From NCBI GenBank assembly GCA_949291295.1, contig CASEVE010000013.1, positions 21,055 to 85,054 on the forward strand: a stretch of 64,000 nucleotides of DNA, in the 5' to 3' direction. Positions 1-8,009 of this stretch are shown here, piece after piece. Within the stretch, counting starts at the first letter, position 1. The number at the start of each line of letters is the position of its first letter. The notes below the pieces were generated by a model that did no database searches, was not told the DNA's origin, and saw only the letters and a list, made by a program, of their open reading frames with translations. Position numbers and translations under genes: made by a program. This stretch comes from an uncultured Olsenella sp. (lineage in GTDB: Bacteria; Actinomycetota; Coriobacteriia; Coriobacteriales; Atopobiaceae).

Positions 1-1387
1 GGGCGTAGAGCGCGAGAGAACCGATGAGGCCGATGTTGGGACCCTCGGGGGTCTCGATCGGGCACATGCGGGAGTAGTGCGAGTTGTGGACGTCGCGGAC
101 GGCCGTGGGCACGTTGGTGCGGCGGCTCGAGCCGGACTTGTGGCCCGCGAGGCCACCGGGGCCGAGCGCGGAGAGACGGCGCTTGTGCGTGAGGCCGGCG
201 AGCGGGTTGGCCTGGTCCATGAACTGCGAGAGCTGGGAGGAGCCGAAGAACTCCTTGATCGCAGCCACGATCGGGCGGATGTTGATGAGGCTCTGCGGCG
301 TGATGTCGTCGGCGTCCTGAGAGGCCATGCGCTCGCGAACGACGCGCTCCATGCGGCTCATGCCAATGCGGAACTGGTTCTGGACGAGCTCGCCCACGGT
401 GCGAACGCGACGGTTGCCAAAGTGGTCGATGTCGTCGACGCGCTTGGTGTCGTCACCCATGTGCAGGGCGAGGAGGTAGCGGATGGCCTCGATGATGTCC
501 TCGTGGGTGAGGACGCGGCTCGTGGACTCGTCGCCCATCTCGAGCTTCTTGTTCACCTTGTAGCGGCCAACGCGAGCGAGGTCGTAGCGCTGCTCGTTGA
601 AGTAGAGGCCGTCGAGAAGGAGGCGACCGGCGTCCGCCGTGGCGGGCTCGCCGGGACGCTGGCGCTGGTAGATCTCCTTGAGGGCCGCCTCGCGGGTGGT
701 GGAGGCGTCACGCTCGAGCGTGTTGCGCACGATGTCAGAGTCGCCGAGAAGGGCGTAGACCTCGTCGTCGGTCTCAGCGATGCCGAGGGCGCGCAGGAAC
801 ACGATGGCGGACTGACGACGCTTGCGGTCGATGGAGACCACGAGGTGGCCGCGCTTGTCGACCTCAAACTCGAGCCACGCGCCGCGGGCGGGGATGAACT
901 GCGCCTTGTGAACGCGAACGCCGTTGTCCATCTCCTCGGAGAAGTAGACGCCCGGCGAGCGGACAAGCTGCGAGACAACAACGCGCTCCGTGCCGTTGAT
1001 GACAAAGGTGCCGCGGTCGGTCATCAGGGGGAAGTCACCCATGAAGACGAGCTGCTCCTTCATCTCGCCCGTCTCCTTGTTGACAAAGCGAACGTCAACG
1101 AAGAGCGGCGCCTGGTAGGAGATGTCCTTGGCTCGGCACTCGGCGATGGTGTGGGCCGGGTCCCCAAACTGGTGGTCACCAAAGACCACCTGCATGGTGT
1201 GGGAGGAGTTCTCGATGGGAGAGAACTCCGCAAAGGACTCCGCGAGACCCTCGCCCATGAAGTGCTCGAAGGACTCCTTCTGGACGGAGATCAGGTTGGG
1301 GAGCTCCATTGCCGGGGCAATCTTGCTGAAGGTCTTGCGTCCGGTCGTGCCTTGTGGTTTGGTAAGTGCAGTCTTTGCGGTAGACAC
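1..1387 (-). CDS. rpoB: RNA polymerase beta subunit, N-terminal part (runs off left edge)
   Basis: Beta subunit of DNA-dependent RNA polymerase, part of the catalytic core that holds the DNA-RNA hybrid. Only about 462 codons from the start are inside the window; the C-terminal two thirds lies beyond base 1. I chose a GTG start because AGGAGG sits nine bases upstream and the product then begins [20 protein letters not shown], like other beta subunits. Visible landmarks are [28 protein letters not shown] and, near residues 385-415, rifampicin cluster I ([11 protein letters not shown] then [14 protein letters not shown]). The Asp, His and Ser positions most often changed in rifampicin resistance are wild type. 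It lies downstream of rplL, separated by a terminator-like hairpin and a repeat cluster, so it may have some transcription of its own. Identity is certain; only completeness is limited. Confidence 0.98.
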   Translation of the reverse strand, partial: MSTAKTALTKPQGTTGRKTFSKIAPAMELPNLISVQKESFEHFMGEGLAESFAEFSPIENSSHTMQVVFGDHQFGDPAHTIAECRAKDISYQAPLFVDVRFVNKETGEMKEQLVFMGDFPLMTDRGTFVINGTERVVVSQLVRSPGVYFSEEMDNGVRVHKAQFIPARGAWLEFEVDKRGHLVVSIDRKRRQSAIVFLRALGIAETDDEVYALLGDSDIVRNTLERDASTTREAALKEIYQRQRPGEPATADAGRLLLDGLYFNEQRYDLARVGRYKVNKKLEMGDESTSRVLTHEDIIEAIRYLLALHMGDDTKRVDDIDHFGNRRVRTVGELVQNQFRIGMSRMERVVRERMASQDADDITPQSLINIRPIVAAIKEFFGSSQLSQFMDQANPLAGLTHKRRLSALGPGGLAGHKSGSSRRTNVPTAVRDVHNSHYSRMCPIETPEGPNIGLIGSLALYA

Positions 1388-1683
1388 CAGGCTTTTCCTC
1401 CTTCAAAAAGGGTGGAAGGCGGCAATTGTCGCAACGTAACAATCTACCGAAAAGCGCCTCCTCGGTCAATGAAAAGTCTTGACTTGGCTGCCATTTTCGA
1501 GTATGAATTCCCGCTCCTACAATCTACCTGCGTAAACGCCGTGGCGAGAAGTACCCGCATGTGAAGGTTCGGTGTGCTCCCTCAGCTGGCGCGCGCCTGG
1601 ACCGCAGGACAAATCGGGCAGCGGCGCGTCCCTCTCGCCGGGCGTCCCCGGGTGCGGGGCCGTGGGGCGTCCTTCTCGCCGGG

Positions 1684-1793
1684 CGTCCCCAAAAGTGGAG
1701 CCGTGGCGCGAATCACCCTCTGTTTTGCGCCACAGCCTCATTTTTGGGAACATATTGCGCCTTCTGCGCGCCACAGCCTCGATTTTGGGAACG
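1684..1793. repeat. Family B repeat cluster without a nuclease gene (one forward, two inverted units)
   Basis: The gap between rplL and rpoB holds three copies of a roughly 26-bp motif. The forward unit begins at 1685 (GTCCCCAAAAGTGGAGCCGTGG). Two inverted units end at 1751 and 1792 (CCACAGCCTCGATTTTGGGAAC for the second), 41 bp apart. The same motif forms the larger arrays on both sides of the nuclease-like gene at 50386-51513. A degenerate GC-rich stretch (1620-1683) with CGTCCCCGGG and CTTCTCGCCGGGCG words precedes it. I see no gene in 1388-1892. Confidence 0.75.
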
Positions 1794-1825
1794 CACTCCC
1801 GGGGCACCGAGAAGCACCGATACGC

Positions 1826-1857
1826 AAAAAGGGGCCGGACCCGTAGGTCCGACCCCT
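1826..1857 (-). terminator. Intrinsic terminator after rplL
   Basis: On the minus strand the stem GGGGTCGGACC / GGTCCGGCCCC has a four-base loop and is followed by TTTTT. It starts about 35 bases after the rplL stop, so it should end or attenuate the rplJL transcript before rpoB. Confidence 0.8.
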
Positions 1858-1892
1858 GAAGGTGCGCGTTGCGCGTGACCCAGTAAGCGAAC

Positions 1893-2276
1893 TTACTTGA
1901 GGGTGACGGTAGCGCCGGCCTCCTCGAGCTGCTTCTTGGCGGCCTCGGCGTCCTCCTTCTTGGCGCCCTCGAGGACGGCCTTGGGGGCACCCTCGACGAC
2001 CTCCTTGGCCTCCTTGAGGCCGAGGCTGGTCAGAGCGCGGACGACCTTGATGACGGCGATCTTGTTGTCGCCGAAGCCCTCGAGCACGACGTCGAAGTTG
2101 GTCTTCTCCTCCTCCTCGGCGGCACCGCCAGCGGCAGGAGCAGCGGCGACGGCGGCGACAGGAGCGGCGGCGGAGACGCCGAAGGTGTCCTCGATAGCGT
2201 GAACGAGCTCGGATGCCTCGAGAAGGGTCATCTCCTTGAGGGCGTCAATGATCTCCTCGGTGGTAAGCTTAGCCAT
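1893..2276 (-). CDS. rplL: Ribosomal protein bL12 (L7/L12)
   Basis: Stalk protein of the large ribosomal subunit; dimers bind L10 and recruit GTPase factors such as EF-Tu and EF-G. The 127-residue product has the N-terminal dimerisation helices ([20 protein letters not shown]), an Ala/Pro-rich hinge near residues 35-55 and the C-terminal factor-binding domain ([20 protein letters not shown], then [17 protein letters not shown]). Length is normal. It follows rplJ by about 70 bases, the usual rplJ-rplL pair, and is followed by a strong hairpin terminator. Confidence 0.99.
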   Translation of the reverse strand: MAKLTTEEIIDALKEMTLLEASELVHAIEDTFGVSAAAPVAAVAAAPAAGGAAEEEEKTNFDVVLEGFGDNKIAVIKVVRALTSLGLKEAKEVVEGAPKAVLEGAKKEDAEAAKKQLEEAGATVTLK

Positions 2277-2349
2277 TTTTCAATCCTTTCGGTCCCGCGC
2301 GGTCTGCGCGGATTTGCGTTTACGTGTGCGGCGGATGCCGCGGGTGGAA

Positions 2350-2871
2350 CTAGGCAGCCTGCTTCTGCTCGGAAACAGCATTGACGGTGCGGGCGAGGCC
2401 AGCGGGGACCTCCTTGACGCACACGGCGATGTCGCGAGCAAAACCAGCGATGAGGCCGGCGAGCTGACCCATGAGCTGATCGCGGTTGGGCAGGTCGGCG
2501 TAGGCCTTTGCCTCGTCGGCGTTGAGAGCCTTGCCGTCGGCGATGGCGCCCACGAAGCTCATCTTCTTGAGCTTCTCGGACTGCTCCTTGATGACCTTGG
2601 CGGCATCGACGGAGTCCTTCTGATAGAAGACGTACGCGCAGGTGCCGGCAAGAGCGTCATCGATGCTGGGCAGACCGGCGTTCTGGAGAGCGAGCTTGAC
2701 GATGTTGTTCTTGTACACCTTCATCTCGGCACCCGCCTCGCGCAGGGCGCGGCGGACCTCCTGGGTCTCCTTAACGGAGAGACCACGGTAGTCGACGACA
2801 AAAACGCCGTTGGAAGCCTCGAGAGAGGCAGAGACCTTCTCGAGCATCTCGACATTGGACTTGGATGGCAT
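2350..2871 (-). CDS. rplJ: Ribosomal protein uL10
   Basis: Base of the L7/L12 stalk, binding 23S rRNA and L12 dimers. The reading frame stays open upstream to 3126, but the real start is the ATG at 2871. AGGAGGT lies just upstream, and MPSKSNVEMLEKVSASLEAS then matches the usual L10 N terminus (173 aa, normal length). Core features are VVDYRGLSVKETQEVRRALR, MKVYKNNIVKLAL and the C-terminal L12-binding helix ending NAVSEQKQAA. A structured leader with L10-type signature bases precedes it, so autogenous control by L10 binding is likely. Confidence 0.97.
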   Translation of the reverse strand: MPSKSNVEMLEKVSASLEASNGVFVVDYRGLSVKETQEVRRALREAGAEMKVYKNNIVKLALQNAGLPSIDDALAGTCAYVFYQKDSVDAAKVIKEQSEKLKKMSFVGAIADGKALNADEAKAYADLPNRDQLMGQLAGLIAGFARDIAVCVKEVPAGLARTVNAVSEQKQAA

Positions 2872-2934
2872 GTTGTTACACCTCCTCGATATGCGGTCGG
2901 GCACGAGCCGCCAACGCGGGCGGGCCTTCCGCAT

Positions 2935-3052
2935 GAGAAGACCCCACTTGGCGCAGCCAAAGCGGGGTCCTCGAAGATGCAATCTCTGAGACCACCTCGG
3001 CAGGCGGGTTTCCCCTTTGAGCCTTGCGGCACCGGCTGTCTTTGGCAGCGGA
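2935..3052 (-). promoter_or_regulatory. Probable L10 leader RNA (autoregulatory 5' UTR of rplJ)
   Basis: On the minus strand, 3050-2987 contains CCAAAGACAGCCGGTGCCG and later CCCGCCTGCCGAGGT. From memory these match the conserved internal-loop and kink-turn pieces of the bacterial L10 leader that mimics the L10 site on 23S rRNA. A second hairpin follows at 2940-2970 (GACCCCGCTTTGGC / GCCAAGTGGGGTC) and ends in CTTCTC. It could be an attenuator, though its U tract is weak. The assignment rests on pattern recall; a covariance-model search would settle it. Confidence 0.6.
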
Positions 3053-3072
3053 CGTGCGATGTACATACACAG

Positions 3073-3120
3073 GACGGGCGTCCTGCGCGTGACATTTTTG
3101 CACGACGCAGGACGCCCGTC
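3073..3120. repeat. Long perfect hairpin between rplA and rplJ
   Basis: A 15-bp perfect inverted repeat (GACGGGCGTCCTGCG at 3073-3087, its complement at 3106-3120) encloses a second short stem CGTG/CACG around a T-rich loop. It begins 31 bases after the rplA stop. No T tract follows in the direction of transcription, so it is not a classical terminator. It may protect the rplKA message 3' end or partly separate rplKA from rplJL. Confidence 0.7.
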
Positions 3121-3150
3121 AAGCACTCCTTGGAAAAATGGCGAGAAGAA

Positions 3151-3858
3151 CTAGTCCTCCATAAGGTTGCGGGTCTTGGAGGAGTCAACCTTGATGCCAG
3201 GGCCCATCGTGGTGGAGATGACGACGGACTTGACGTACTTGCCCTTGGCGCTCGAGGGCTTGACGCGGAGCAGCTCGTTGATGAGCGCGCCGTAGTTCTC
3301 GACGAGCTTCTGGGTGTCGAAGGACACCTTGCCCATCGGGACGTGGCAGATGCCGTAGCGGTCGGCGCGGTACTCGACGCGGCCGGCCTTGAGCTCGCCG
3401 ACCATCTTGGCGACGTCCATGGTCACGGTGCCGAGCTTGGGGTTGGGCATGAGGCCGCGGGGACCGAGGATCTTACCGAGGCGGCCGACCTTGCCCATCA
3501 TGTTGGGGGTGGCGATGGCGGCGTCGAAGTTCAGCTCACCGGCCTGAATCTGGGCAACGAGGTCATCGGAGCCCACGATGTCGGCGCCAGCGGCCTCGGC
3601 CTCACGGGCCTTCTCGCCCTCGGCGAAGACGGCGACGCGGACGGTCTTGCCGGTACCGTGGGGCAGGGAGATGGAGCCGCGGACGTTCTGGTCGGCCTTG
3701 CGGGTGTCGACGCCCAGGCGAACGGCAACCTCGACGGTCTCATCAAACTTGGCGGGGGCGAGCTCCTTGGCGAGCTCCATGGCCTCCTTCGGGGAGTAGA
3801 GCTTGGTGCGCTCGACCTTCTCGGCGGCGGCCTTGTAGTTCTTTCCGTGCTTAGGCAT
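3151..3858 (-). CDS. rplA: Ribosomal protein uL1
   Basis: Forms the L1 stalk that helps deacylated tRNA leave the ribosome; in many bacteria it also represses its own operon. The 235-residue product starts [20 protein letters not shown] and carries the L1 blocks [40 protein letters not shown] and [11 protein letters not shown]. Length is normal. It is transcribed with rplK; the 118-base gap between them contains a double palindrome. Confidence 0.99.
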   Translation of the reverse strand: MPKHGKNYKAAAEKVERTKLYSPKEAMELAKELAPAKFDETVEVAVRLGVDTRKADQNVRGSISLPHGTGKTVRVAVFAEGEKAREAEAAGADIVGSDDLVAQIQAGELNFDAAIATPNMMGKVGRLGKILGPRGLMPNPKLGTVTMDVAKMVGELKAGRVEYRADRYGICHVPMGKVSFDTQKLVENYGALINELLRVKPSSAKGKYVKSVVISTTMGPGIKVDSSKTRNLMED

Positions 3859-3905
3859 GTTGCTTACCTCCTGTGGTCATCGGGCTTTCACCCTCCCACG
3901 TCGAT

Positions 3906-3968
3906 GTTACGAAGGGACAGTCCCTTCGTAACGTTCAATGTTACGAAGGGACTGTCCCTTCGTAACAT
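3906..3968. repeat. Family E: two tandem near-perfect palindromes
   Basis: Copy 1 (3906-3932) is GTTACGAAGGGAC, a central A, then the exact complement. Copy 2 (3938-3968) is ATGTTACGAAGGGAC, a central T, then the exact complement. The copies are five bases apart and lie between rplK and rplA without disturbing either gene. A decayed copy with the same GAAGGGACAGTCCCTT core occurs at 63695-63725. This looks like a dispersed palindromic element rather than a terminator, since no T tract follows. Confidence 0.85.
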
Positions 3969-3976
3969 CTAGACAC

Positions 3977-4405
3977 TTACTCGGCGATGGTGACGCCCAT
4001 GGAACGGGCGGTGCCGGCGACGATCTTCTTGGCGGCCTCGATGTCGTTGGCGTTGAGGTCCGGCATCTTGATCTCGGCGATCTTGGTGAGCTGCTCCTGG
4101 GTGAGCTGGCCGACCTTGTCGCGCTGGGGCACGCCGGAGCCGCTCTTGAGGCCGAGCTCCTTCTTGATGAGCTGGGCCGCGGGAGGGGTCTTGCAAACAA
4201 AGTCGAAGGAGCGATCCTCGTAGACGGAGATCTCAACGGGAATGATGTCGCCGGCCTTGTCCTGCGTGGCGGCGTTGAACGCCTGGCAGAACTGCATGAT
4301 GTTGACCTGAGCGGCACCAAGGGCGGGACCGACGGGAGGCGCGGGGTTGGCAGCGCCGGCCGGAATCTGGAGCTTAATGAAGTTGACGACCTTCTTCTTG
4401 GCCAT
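3977..4405 (-). CDS. rplK: Ribosomal protein uL11
   Basis: Part of the GTPase-associated centre of the 50S subunit, bound to the 23S thiostrepton loop and needed for RelA-type sensing. The 142-aa product has the N-terminal proline-rich switch ([20 protein letters not shown]), [14 protein letters not shown], and the C-terminal RNA-binding domain with [20 protein letters not shown]. Length and sequence are typical. It follows nusG by about 90 bases in the usual secE-nusG-rplK-rplA order. Confidence 0.99.
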   Translation of the reverse strand: MAKKKVVNFIKLQIPAGAANPAPPVGPALGAAQVNIMQFCQAFNAATQDKAGDIIPVEISVYEDRSFDFVCKTPPAAQLIKKELGLKSGSGVPQRDKVGQLTQEQLTKIAEIKMPDLNANDIEAAKKIVAGTARSMGVTIAE

Positions 4406-4494
4406 TGTGTTCTCCTTGAGAGTGTTGCGAACGTACTATCGATGCGCCGCCCGAGAAGCAATCCTCACCGATACGGGCAGGCGGAATCTCCTTC

Positions 4495-5043
4495 TTATGC
4501 GATCACGGTGATCTGATCGAGCTTGAGCTCGACGGGAGCCTCGCGGCCGAAGATGGTCAGCATGACCTTGACCTTGCCGGACTCGGCGTTGACCTCGGAC
4601 ACGATGCCGTCGAAATCCGCAAGCGGGCCAGAGAGCACACGCACGGACTGGCCGACCTCAACGTTGGTGGAGGTGCGCTTGGGCGCAACCGGAGACGTGC
4701 CACGAGCGCCCGTGCGACGCATGATCTTGTCGAACTCGCTGCGACGAAGGGGCGAGGGCTTGCCGTCGGGACCAACAAAGCCGGTGACGCCGGGGGTGTT
4801 GCGCACGAAGGACCACGTATCGTCGTTGCCCTCCATGCGAACGAGAACGTAGCTCGGCAGGACCTTGGACTCCTTGGTCTCTCGCTTGCCGCCGTCCTTG
4901 ATCTCGGTCACCTCTTCGGTGGGAATCTGGATGTCGACAATCTGGTCCTCCATACCGAAGGTCTCGATACGGTGCTCAAGGTCGGTCTTGACCTTGTTCT
5001 CGTAGCCCGAGTAGGTATGAATGACGTACCAGCGCTTAGCCAC
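4495..5043 (-). CDS. nusG: Transcription elongation/antitermination factor NusG
   Basis: Binds RNA polymerase at the clamp and modulates pausing, Rho action and coupling to ribosomes. The 182-aa protein has the NGN domain (MAKRWYVIHTYSGYENKVKT at the start, KVLPSYVLVRMEGNDDTW, NTPGVTGFVG) and a C-terminal KOW domain (VGQSVRVLSGPLADFDGIVS). The stop of secE and this start are two bases apart, so they should be translationally coupled. Confidence 0.99.
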   Translation of the reverse strand: MAKRWYVIHTYSGYENKVKTDLEHRIETFGMEDQIVDIQIPTEEVTEIKDGGKRETKESKVLPSYVLVRMEGNDDTWSFVRNTPGVTGFVGPDGKPSPLRRSEFDKIMRRTGARGTSPVAPKRTSTNVEVGQSVRVLSGPLADFDGIVSEVNAESGKVKVMLTIFGREAPVELKLDQITVIA

Positions 5044-5045
5044 AA

Positions 5046-5432
5046 CTACCCCCTCAGACCGGTGAAGCCGACAAGCGCAGCGACGATACCAGAGTCAATG
5101 AGCCAGATAACGATGCCAAAGACGATGAGCATGATGATGATGGCAACGGAATAGCTCTTGAGCTCAGCCTTGGACGGCCAGACAACGCGACGCATCTCGG
5201 AGCGGACGTTGCCAAGATAGGTGCGCAGGCGGCGGAAGAGACCGGGCTTCTTGTCCTTTCTCTCCAGCTCCTTCTCCTGCTTGGCAGCAGCCTTGGCCTC
5301 CTGGGCGGCCTTCTTCTCCATGGCCACCTTCTGCTCGGGCGTGACGGAAACCGCCTGGGCGGCCTCGACGCGGGCCCGCTCCTCGGCGCGTGCCTTACGG
5401 GCGCTCCTCTTGTTACGGTCCTTGTTAGCCAT
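5046..5432 (-). CDS. secE: Preprotein translocase subunit SecE
   Basis: Small membrane subunit that clamps the SecY channel. The product (128 aa) has a long charged, Ala/Lys/Glu-rich cytoplasmic N-terminal extension of about 75 residues. Then come the amphipathic helix and conserved VRSEMRRVVWPSKAEL, and a single membrane helix (SVAIIIMLIVFGIVIWLIDS). One-helix SecE is the usual type in Gram-positive bacteria; the extension is longer than minimal SecE but common in actinobacteria. Confidence 0.97.
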   Translation of the reverse strand: MANKDRNKRSARKARAEERARVEAAQAVSVTPEQKVAMEKKAAQEAKAAAKQEKELERKDKKPGLFRRLRTYLGNVRSEMRRVVWPSKAELKSYSVAIIIMLIVFGIVIWLIDSGIVAALVGFTGLRG

Positions 5433-5467
5433 CCCTTGACTCCCTTACAAAGGTACCTTACATGGAA

Positions 5468-5495
5468 ACCGGCTAACCTCGAAAGGATAGCCGGT
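5468..5495 (-). terminator. Hairpin between tRNA-Trp and secE
   Basis: ACCGGCTA (5468-5475) pairs with TAGCCGGT (5488-5495); TTTCC follows on the minus strand. It may be a weak terminator or processing hairpin downstream of tRNA-Trp. Confidence 0.4.
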
Positions 5496-5504
5496 GGTGA
5501 AATC

Positions 5505-5580
5505 TGGCAGGCCAGGAAGGACTCGAACCCTCAACAAACGGTTTTGGAGACCGCCGCTCTACCATTGGAGCTACTGGCCT
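5505..5580 (-). tRNA. tRNA-Trp (anticodon CCA)
   Basis: The cloverleaf reads AGGCCAG...CTGGCCT for the acceptor stem, with loop CTCCAAA giving anticodon CCA, a GGTTCGAGTCC T arm and an encoded 3' CCA. It lies between rpmG and secE, a conserved position in Gram-positive bacteria. Confidence 0.97.
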
Positions 5581-5598
5581 GTGTAGAAAACCCACCTG

Positions 5599-5748
5599 TT
5601 AGCGGGTCTCCCTGTGAACGGTGTGCTTGCGGCACCACGGGCAGTACTTCTTCAACTCCATACGATCGGGGTTGTTTGCCTTGTTCTTGTCTGTAGTGTA
5701 GTTGCGGCGCTTGCACTCAGTGCACGCGAGGGTAACCAGAGTACGCAT
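5599..5748 (-). CDS. rpmG: Ribosomal protein bL33
   Basis: Small zinc-ribbon protein of the 50S subunit. The 49-residue product starts [20 protein letters not shown] and ends [14 protein letters not shown]; the two CxxC pairs (Cys 9/12 and 36/39) make it the zinc-binding paralogue. AGGAGGAT lies nine bases before the ATG. It heads the rpmG-tRNA-Trp-secE-nusG string, and a consensus-like promoter lies about 70 bases upstream. Confidence 0.97.
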   Translation of the reverse strand: MRTLVTLACTECKRRNYTTDKNKANNPDRMELKKYCPWCRKHTVHRETR

Positions 5749-5815
5749 GAATCAGATCCTCCTGAAAAATACTTCTCGTTGGAGGGAGTTTCCCTCGAAC
5801 GTGTCGCGGTGGCAA

Positions 5816-5845
5816 ACGATACCACCCTTTTCGCGTCCTTGTCAA
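5816..5845 (-). promoter_or_regulatory. Sigma-70-type promoter upstream of rpmG
   Basis: On the minus strand TTGACA (5845-5840), an 18-bp spacer and TATCGT (5821-5816) point toward rpmG. This is the best -35/-10 pair seen in the window and probably drives rpmG, tRNA-Trp, secE and nusG. Confidence 0.65.
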
Positions 5846-5950
5846 GCCGAGAAGAACTTGTCGCCGCAACTCACAAAATACACAAGACAAGCCGGCGGAT
5901 ACAACGCCGGTGAAGGGCAGACCTGACGCCAAGCGAACTGACAATCAACC

Positions 5951-6038
5951 TGACAAACTACCCTGTCACCTTTGTCATCATGACAAACTACCCTGTCACT
6001 TTTGTCATACTTTAACCCTGTCACTTTTGTCATACTTT
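5951..6038. repeat. Family A repeats between tuf and rpmG
   Basis: Three head-to-tail copies of a motif with core ACCCTGTCACYTTTGTCA, begun in the first two by TGACAAACT. CCCTGTCAC starts at 5961, 5991 and 6016. TGACA and TGTCA half-sites recur on both strands. Related clusters lie at 13153-13284 and 27027-27086. Apart from the rpmG promoter, the rest of the 5749-6096 gap shows nothing I can name. Confidence 0.8.
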
Positions 6039-6043
6039 ACGCG

Positions 6044-6077
6044 AAAAAAAGGCCCGACGCCAGTGGCGCCGGGCCTT
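6044..6077 (-). terminator. Intrinsic terminator of tuf
   Basis: On the minus strand the stem AAGGCCCGGCGCCA / TGGCGTCGGGCCTT is followed by seven T residues in total, about 20 bases beyond the tuf stop. Confidence 0.9.
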
Positions 6078-6096
6078 GAGAGTCGATCAGTTAGAT

Positions 6097-7334
6097 CTAC
6101 TCGATGATGGTGGAGACACGGCCGTCGCCGACGGTGTGGCCGCCCTCGCGGATGGCGAACTTGTCGCCCTGCTCCATGGCGATGGAGTGGATGAGCTTGC
6201 ACTTGACGGTCACGTGGTCGCCAGGCATAGCCATCTCAACCTTGGTGCCGTTGGAGTCGGTGAGCTCGGAGATGTCACCGGTGATGTCCGTGGTGCGGAA
6301 GTAGAACTGCGGACGGTAGCCAGCGAAGAACGGGGTGTGACGGCCGCCCTCCTCCTTGGTGAGGACGTAGATCTCGCCGGTGAACTCGCTGTGCGGGGTG
6401 ACGGAGCCGGGCTTGCAGATGACCTGGCCGCGCTCGATGTCCTCGCGCTTGATGCCGCGGAGGAGGATACCGACGTTATCGCCAGCCTCGCAGAAGTCCA
6501 TGGTCTTGCGGAACATCTCGATGCCGGTGGCAACGGAGCTCTGCTTCTCGCGGATACCGACGATCTCGACGGGGTCGTTGAGCTTGAGCTGACCACGCTC
6601 GACACGACCGGTGGCAACGGTGCCGCGGCCGGAGATGGTCATGACGTCCTCGATAGCCATGAGGAACGGCTTATCGTTGTCACGCGGCGGCGTGGGGATG
6701 TACTCGTCGACAGCGTGCATGAGCTCGATGATGGAGTCGACCCACTTCTGCTCGCCGTTGAGGGCGCCGAGGCCGGAGCCACGGATGATGGGGGGGCGCC
6801 GAGGCCGGAGCCACGGATGATGGGGAGGTCGTCTCCGGGGAAGCCGTACTCGGAGAGGAGGTCACGGGTCTCCATCTCAACGAGGTCGATGAGCTCCTCG
6901 TCGTCAACCATGTCGCACTTGTTGAGGAAGACGATGATGTAGGGGACGCCGACCTGACGGGCGAGAAGGATGTGCTCGCGGGTCTGGGCCATGGGGCCGT
7001 CGGTGGCGGCGATGACGAGGATGGCGCCATCCATCTGAGCAGCGCCGGAAATCATGTTCTTGATGTAGTCGGCGTGGCCCGGGCAGTCGACGTGAGCGTA
7101 GTGGCGCTCCCAGGTCTCGTACTCGATGTGAGCAACGTTGATGGTGATGCCGCGCTGACGCTCCTCGGGAGCCTTGTCGATGTTCTCGAAGGCGGTGTAG
7201 TCAGCCTTGCAGCCCTCGGTCTCGGAGAGGACCTTGGTGATGGCCGCCGTCGTGGTGGTCTTGCCGTGGTCGACGTGACCGATGGTACCGATGTTTACGT
7301 GGGGCTTGGAACGATCGAACTTCTCCTTGGCCAT
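6097..7334 (-). pseudogene. tuf: Elongation factor Tu gene, frameshifted by a 32-bp tandem duplication
   Basis: EF-Tu delivers aminoacyl-tRNA to the ribosome. The frame opens at the ATG at 7334 (AGGAGGAT upstream) with [21 protein letters not shown]1 motif [14 protein letters not shown] and NKCD. It runs to about residue 180, GSGLGA. There 31-32 bases (GGCGCCGAGGCCGGAGCC... on the plus strand) are present twice in tandem, at 6763-6794 and 6795-6826. The 32-bp extra copy shifts the frame, so the first frame ends at 6639. Domains 2 and 3 continue intact in another frame from [20 protein letters not shown] to the stop at 6097. Removing one copy restores a normal 401-residue protein ([20 protein letters not shown]). 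No second tuf is visible here. Because EF-Tu is normally essential, a sequence or assembly error, or a second genomic copy, is likely. Confidence 0.93.
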
Positions 7335-7369
7335 GTGCCATCCTCCTTTTGGAACCGACCTTGCGGCCA

Positions 7370-7397
7370 ATCCTAACAAACTGCGTTCTTATGCCAA
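7370..7397 (-). promoter_or_regulatory. Possible promoter of tuf
   Basis: TTGGCA (7397-7392), 16 bases and TAGGAT (7375-7370) on the minus strand lie about 35 bases before the tuf start codon. Moderate consensus match only. Confidence 0.4.
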
Positions 7398-7416
7398 GCG
7401 GCGCCGAGGCGCCGCT
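7397..7416 (-). terminator. GC-rich hairpin after tRNA-Met
   Basis: AGCGGCGC / GCGCCGCT with a four-base loop, eight bases past the tRNA-Met 3' end. There is no T tract, so it may be a processing or weak termination signal. Confidence 0.35.
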
Positions 7417-7424
7417 AAGAACTC

Positions 7425-7501
7425 TGGTACCGGTGACGGGATTCGAACCTGTGACATCGCGGGTATGAGCCGCGTGCTCTAACCAGCTGAGCTACACCGG
7501 C
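7425..7501 (-). tRNA. tRNA with anticodon CAT (Met, possibly Ile2)
   Basis: A 77-nt cloverleaf with acceptor GCCGGTG / CACCGGT, anticodon loop CTCATAC and encoded CCA. The first acceptor pair is formed (G-U), so it is not an initiator tRNA of the mispaired type. Elongator Met is more likely than lysidine-modified Ile, but sequence alone does not separate these firmly. Confidence 0.9.
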
Positions 7502-7529
7502 ATGGTGCCTTGCGACTGAATGGCGGAAA

Positions 7530-7605
7530 TGGAGCCCGCGACCGGATTTGAACCGGTGACCTCTTCGTTACCAACGAAGTGCTCTACCGACTGAGCTACA
7601 CGGGC
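7530..7605 (-). tRNA. tRNA-Thr (anticodon GGT)
   Basis: Acceptor GCCCGTG / CGCGGGC, anticodon stem CTTCG/CGAAG around TTGGTAA, GGTTCAAATCC T arm and an encoded CCA. Confidence 0.96.
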
Positions 7606-7608
7606 AAA

Positions 7609-7692
7609 TGGTGGGGATGCTTGGACTCGAACCAAGGAACCCAGAGGGAGCGGATTTACAGTCCGCCGCAGTTGCCGCTGTGCCACATCCCC
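7609..7692 (-). tRNA. tRNA-Tyr (anticodon GTA)
   Basis: An 84-nt class II tRNA with a long variable arm, acceptor GGGGATG / CATCCCC, loop CTGTAAA and encoded CCA. It is three bases from tRNA-Thr(GGT), so the two are probably co-transcribed. Confidence 0.96.
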
Positions 7693-7896
7693 ATTCCGTT
7701 TTCAGCCACCCGAGAAGCGCTTGCGCCCCTCAAGCGGAAGATAGATTACGACGAGCGCAAGAACTTGTCAACGTATACCCCGCACCCGGGCGTATCTATC
7801 ACCACGAGCCGCACACATCTGCAGGTCGTTGCTGGTATGTGCGTCCGATATGCGTCGAGGCCGCGACGACGCCGCGACCTCGACGAGAAAAAATCC

Positions 7897-7971
7897 TGGA
7901 GCCGGCAGAGGGAGTCGAACCCCCAACCCACGGTTTACAAAACCGTTGCTCTGCCATTGAGCCATGCCGGC
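7897..7971 (-). tRNA. tRNA-Thr (anticodon TGT)
   Basis: Acceptor GCCGGCA / TGCCGGC, anticodon stem ACGGT/ACCGT around TTTGTAA, GGGTTCGACTCCC T arm and encoded CCA. The 204 bases to tRNA-Tyr hold no recognisable feature. Confidence 0.96.
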
Positions 7972-8009
7972 AGGTGCGTGTACATGATAGCGGGTTGGGC
8001 GCGCAGGCG

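Noticed and set aside
2872..3126. N-terminal extension of L10
   Set aside because: The frame is open, but the strong ribosome-binding site and family alignment place the start at 2871; the extension is leader RNA.
2236..3972. 578-codon open frame opposite rplL, rplJ and rplA
   Set aside because: Antisense to three conserved ribosomal protein genes; low-complexity Ala/Gly/Leu/Val product.
6639..7334. Programmed frameshift in tuf
   Set aside because: No slippery sequence; the shift is fully explained by a 32-bp tandem duplication.
7746..7965. Small proteins across the tRNA-Thr(TGT) gene
   Set aside because: These frames are read from the tRNA sequence; such MAQWQSN-type products are well-known artefacts.
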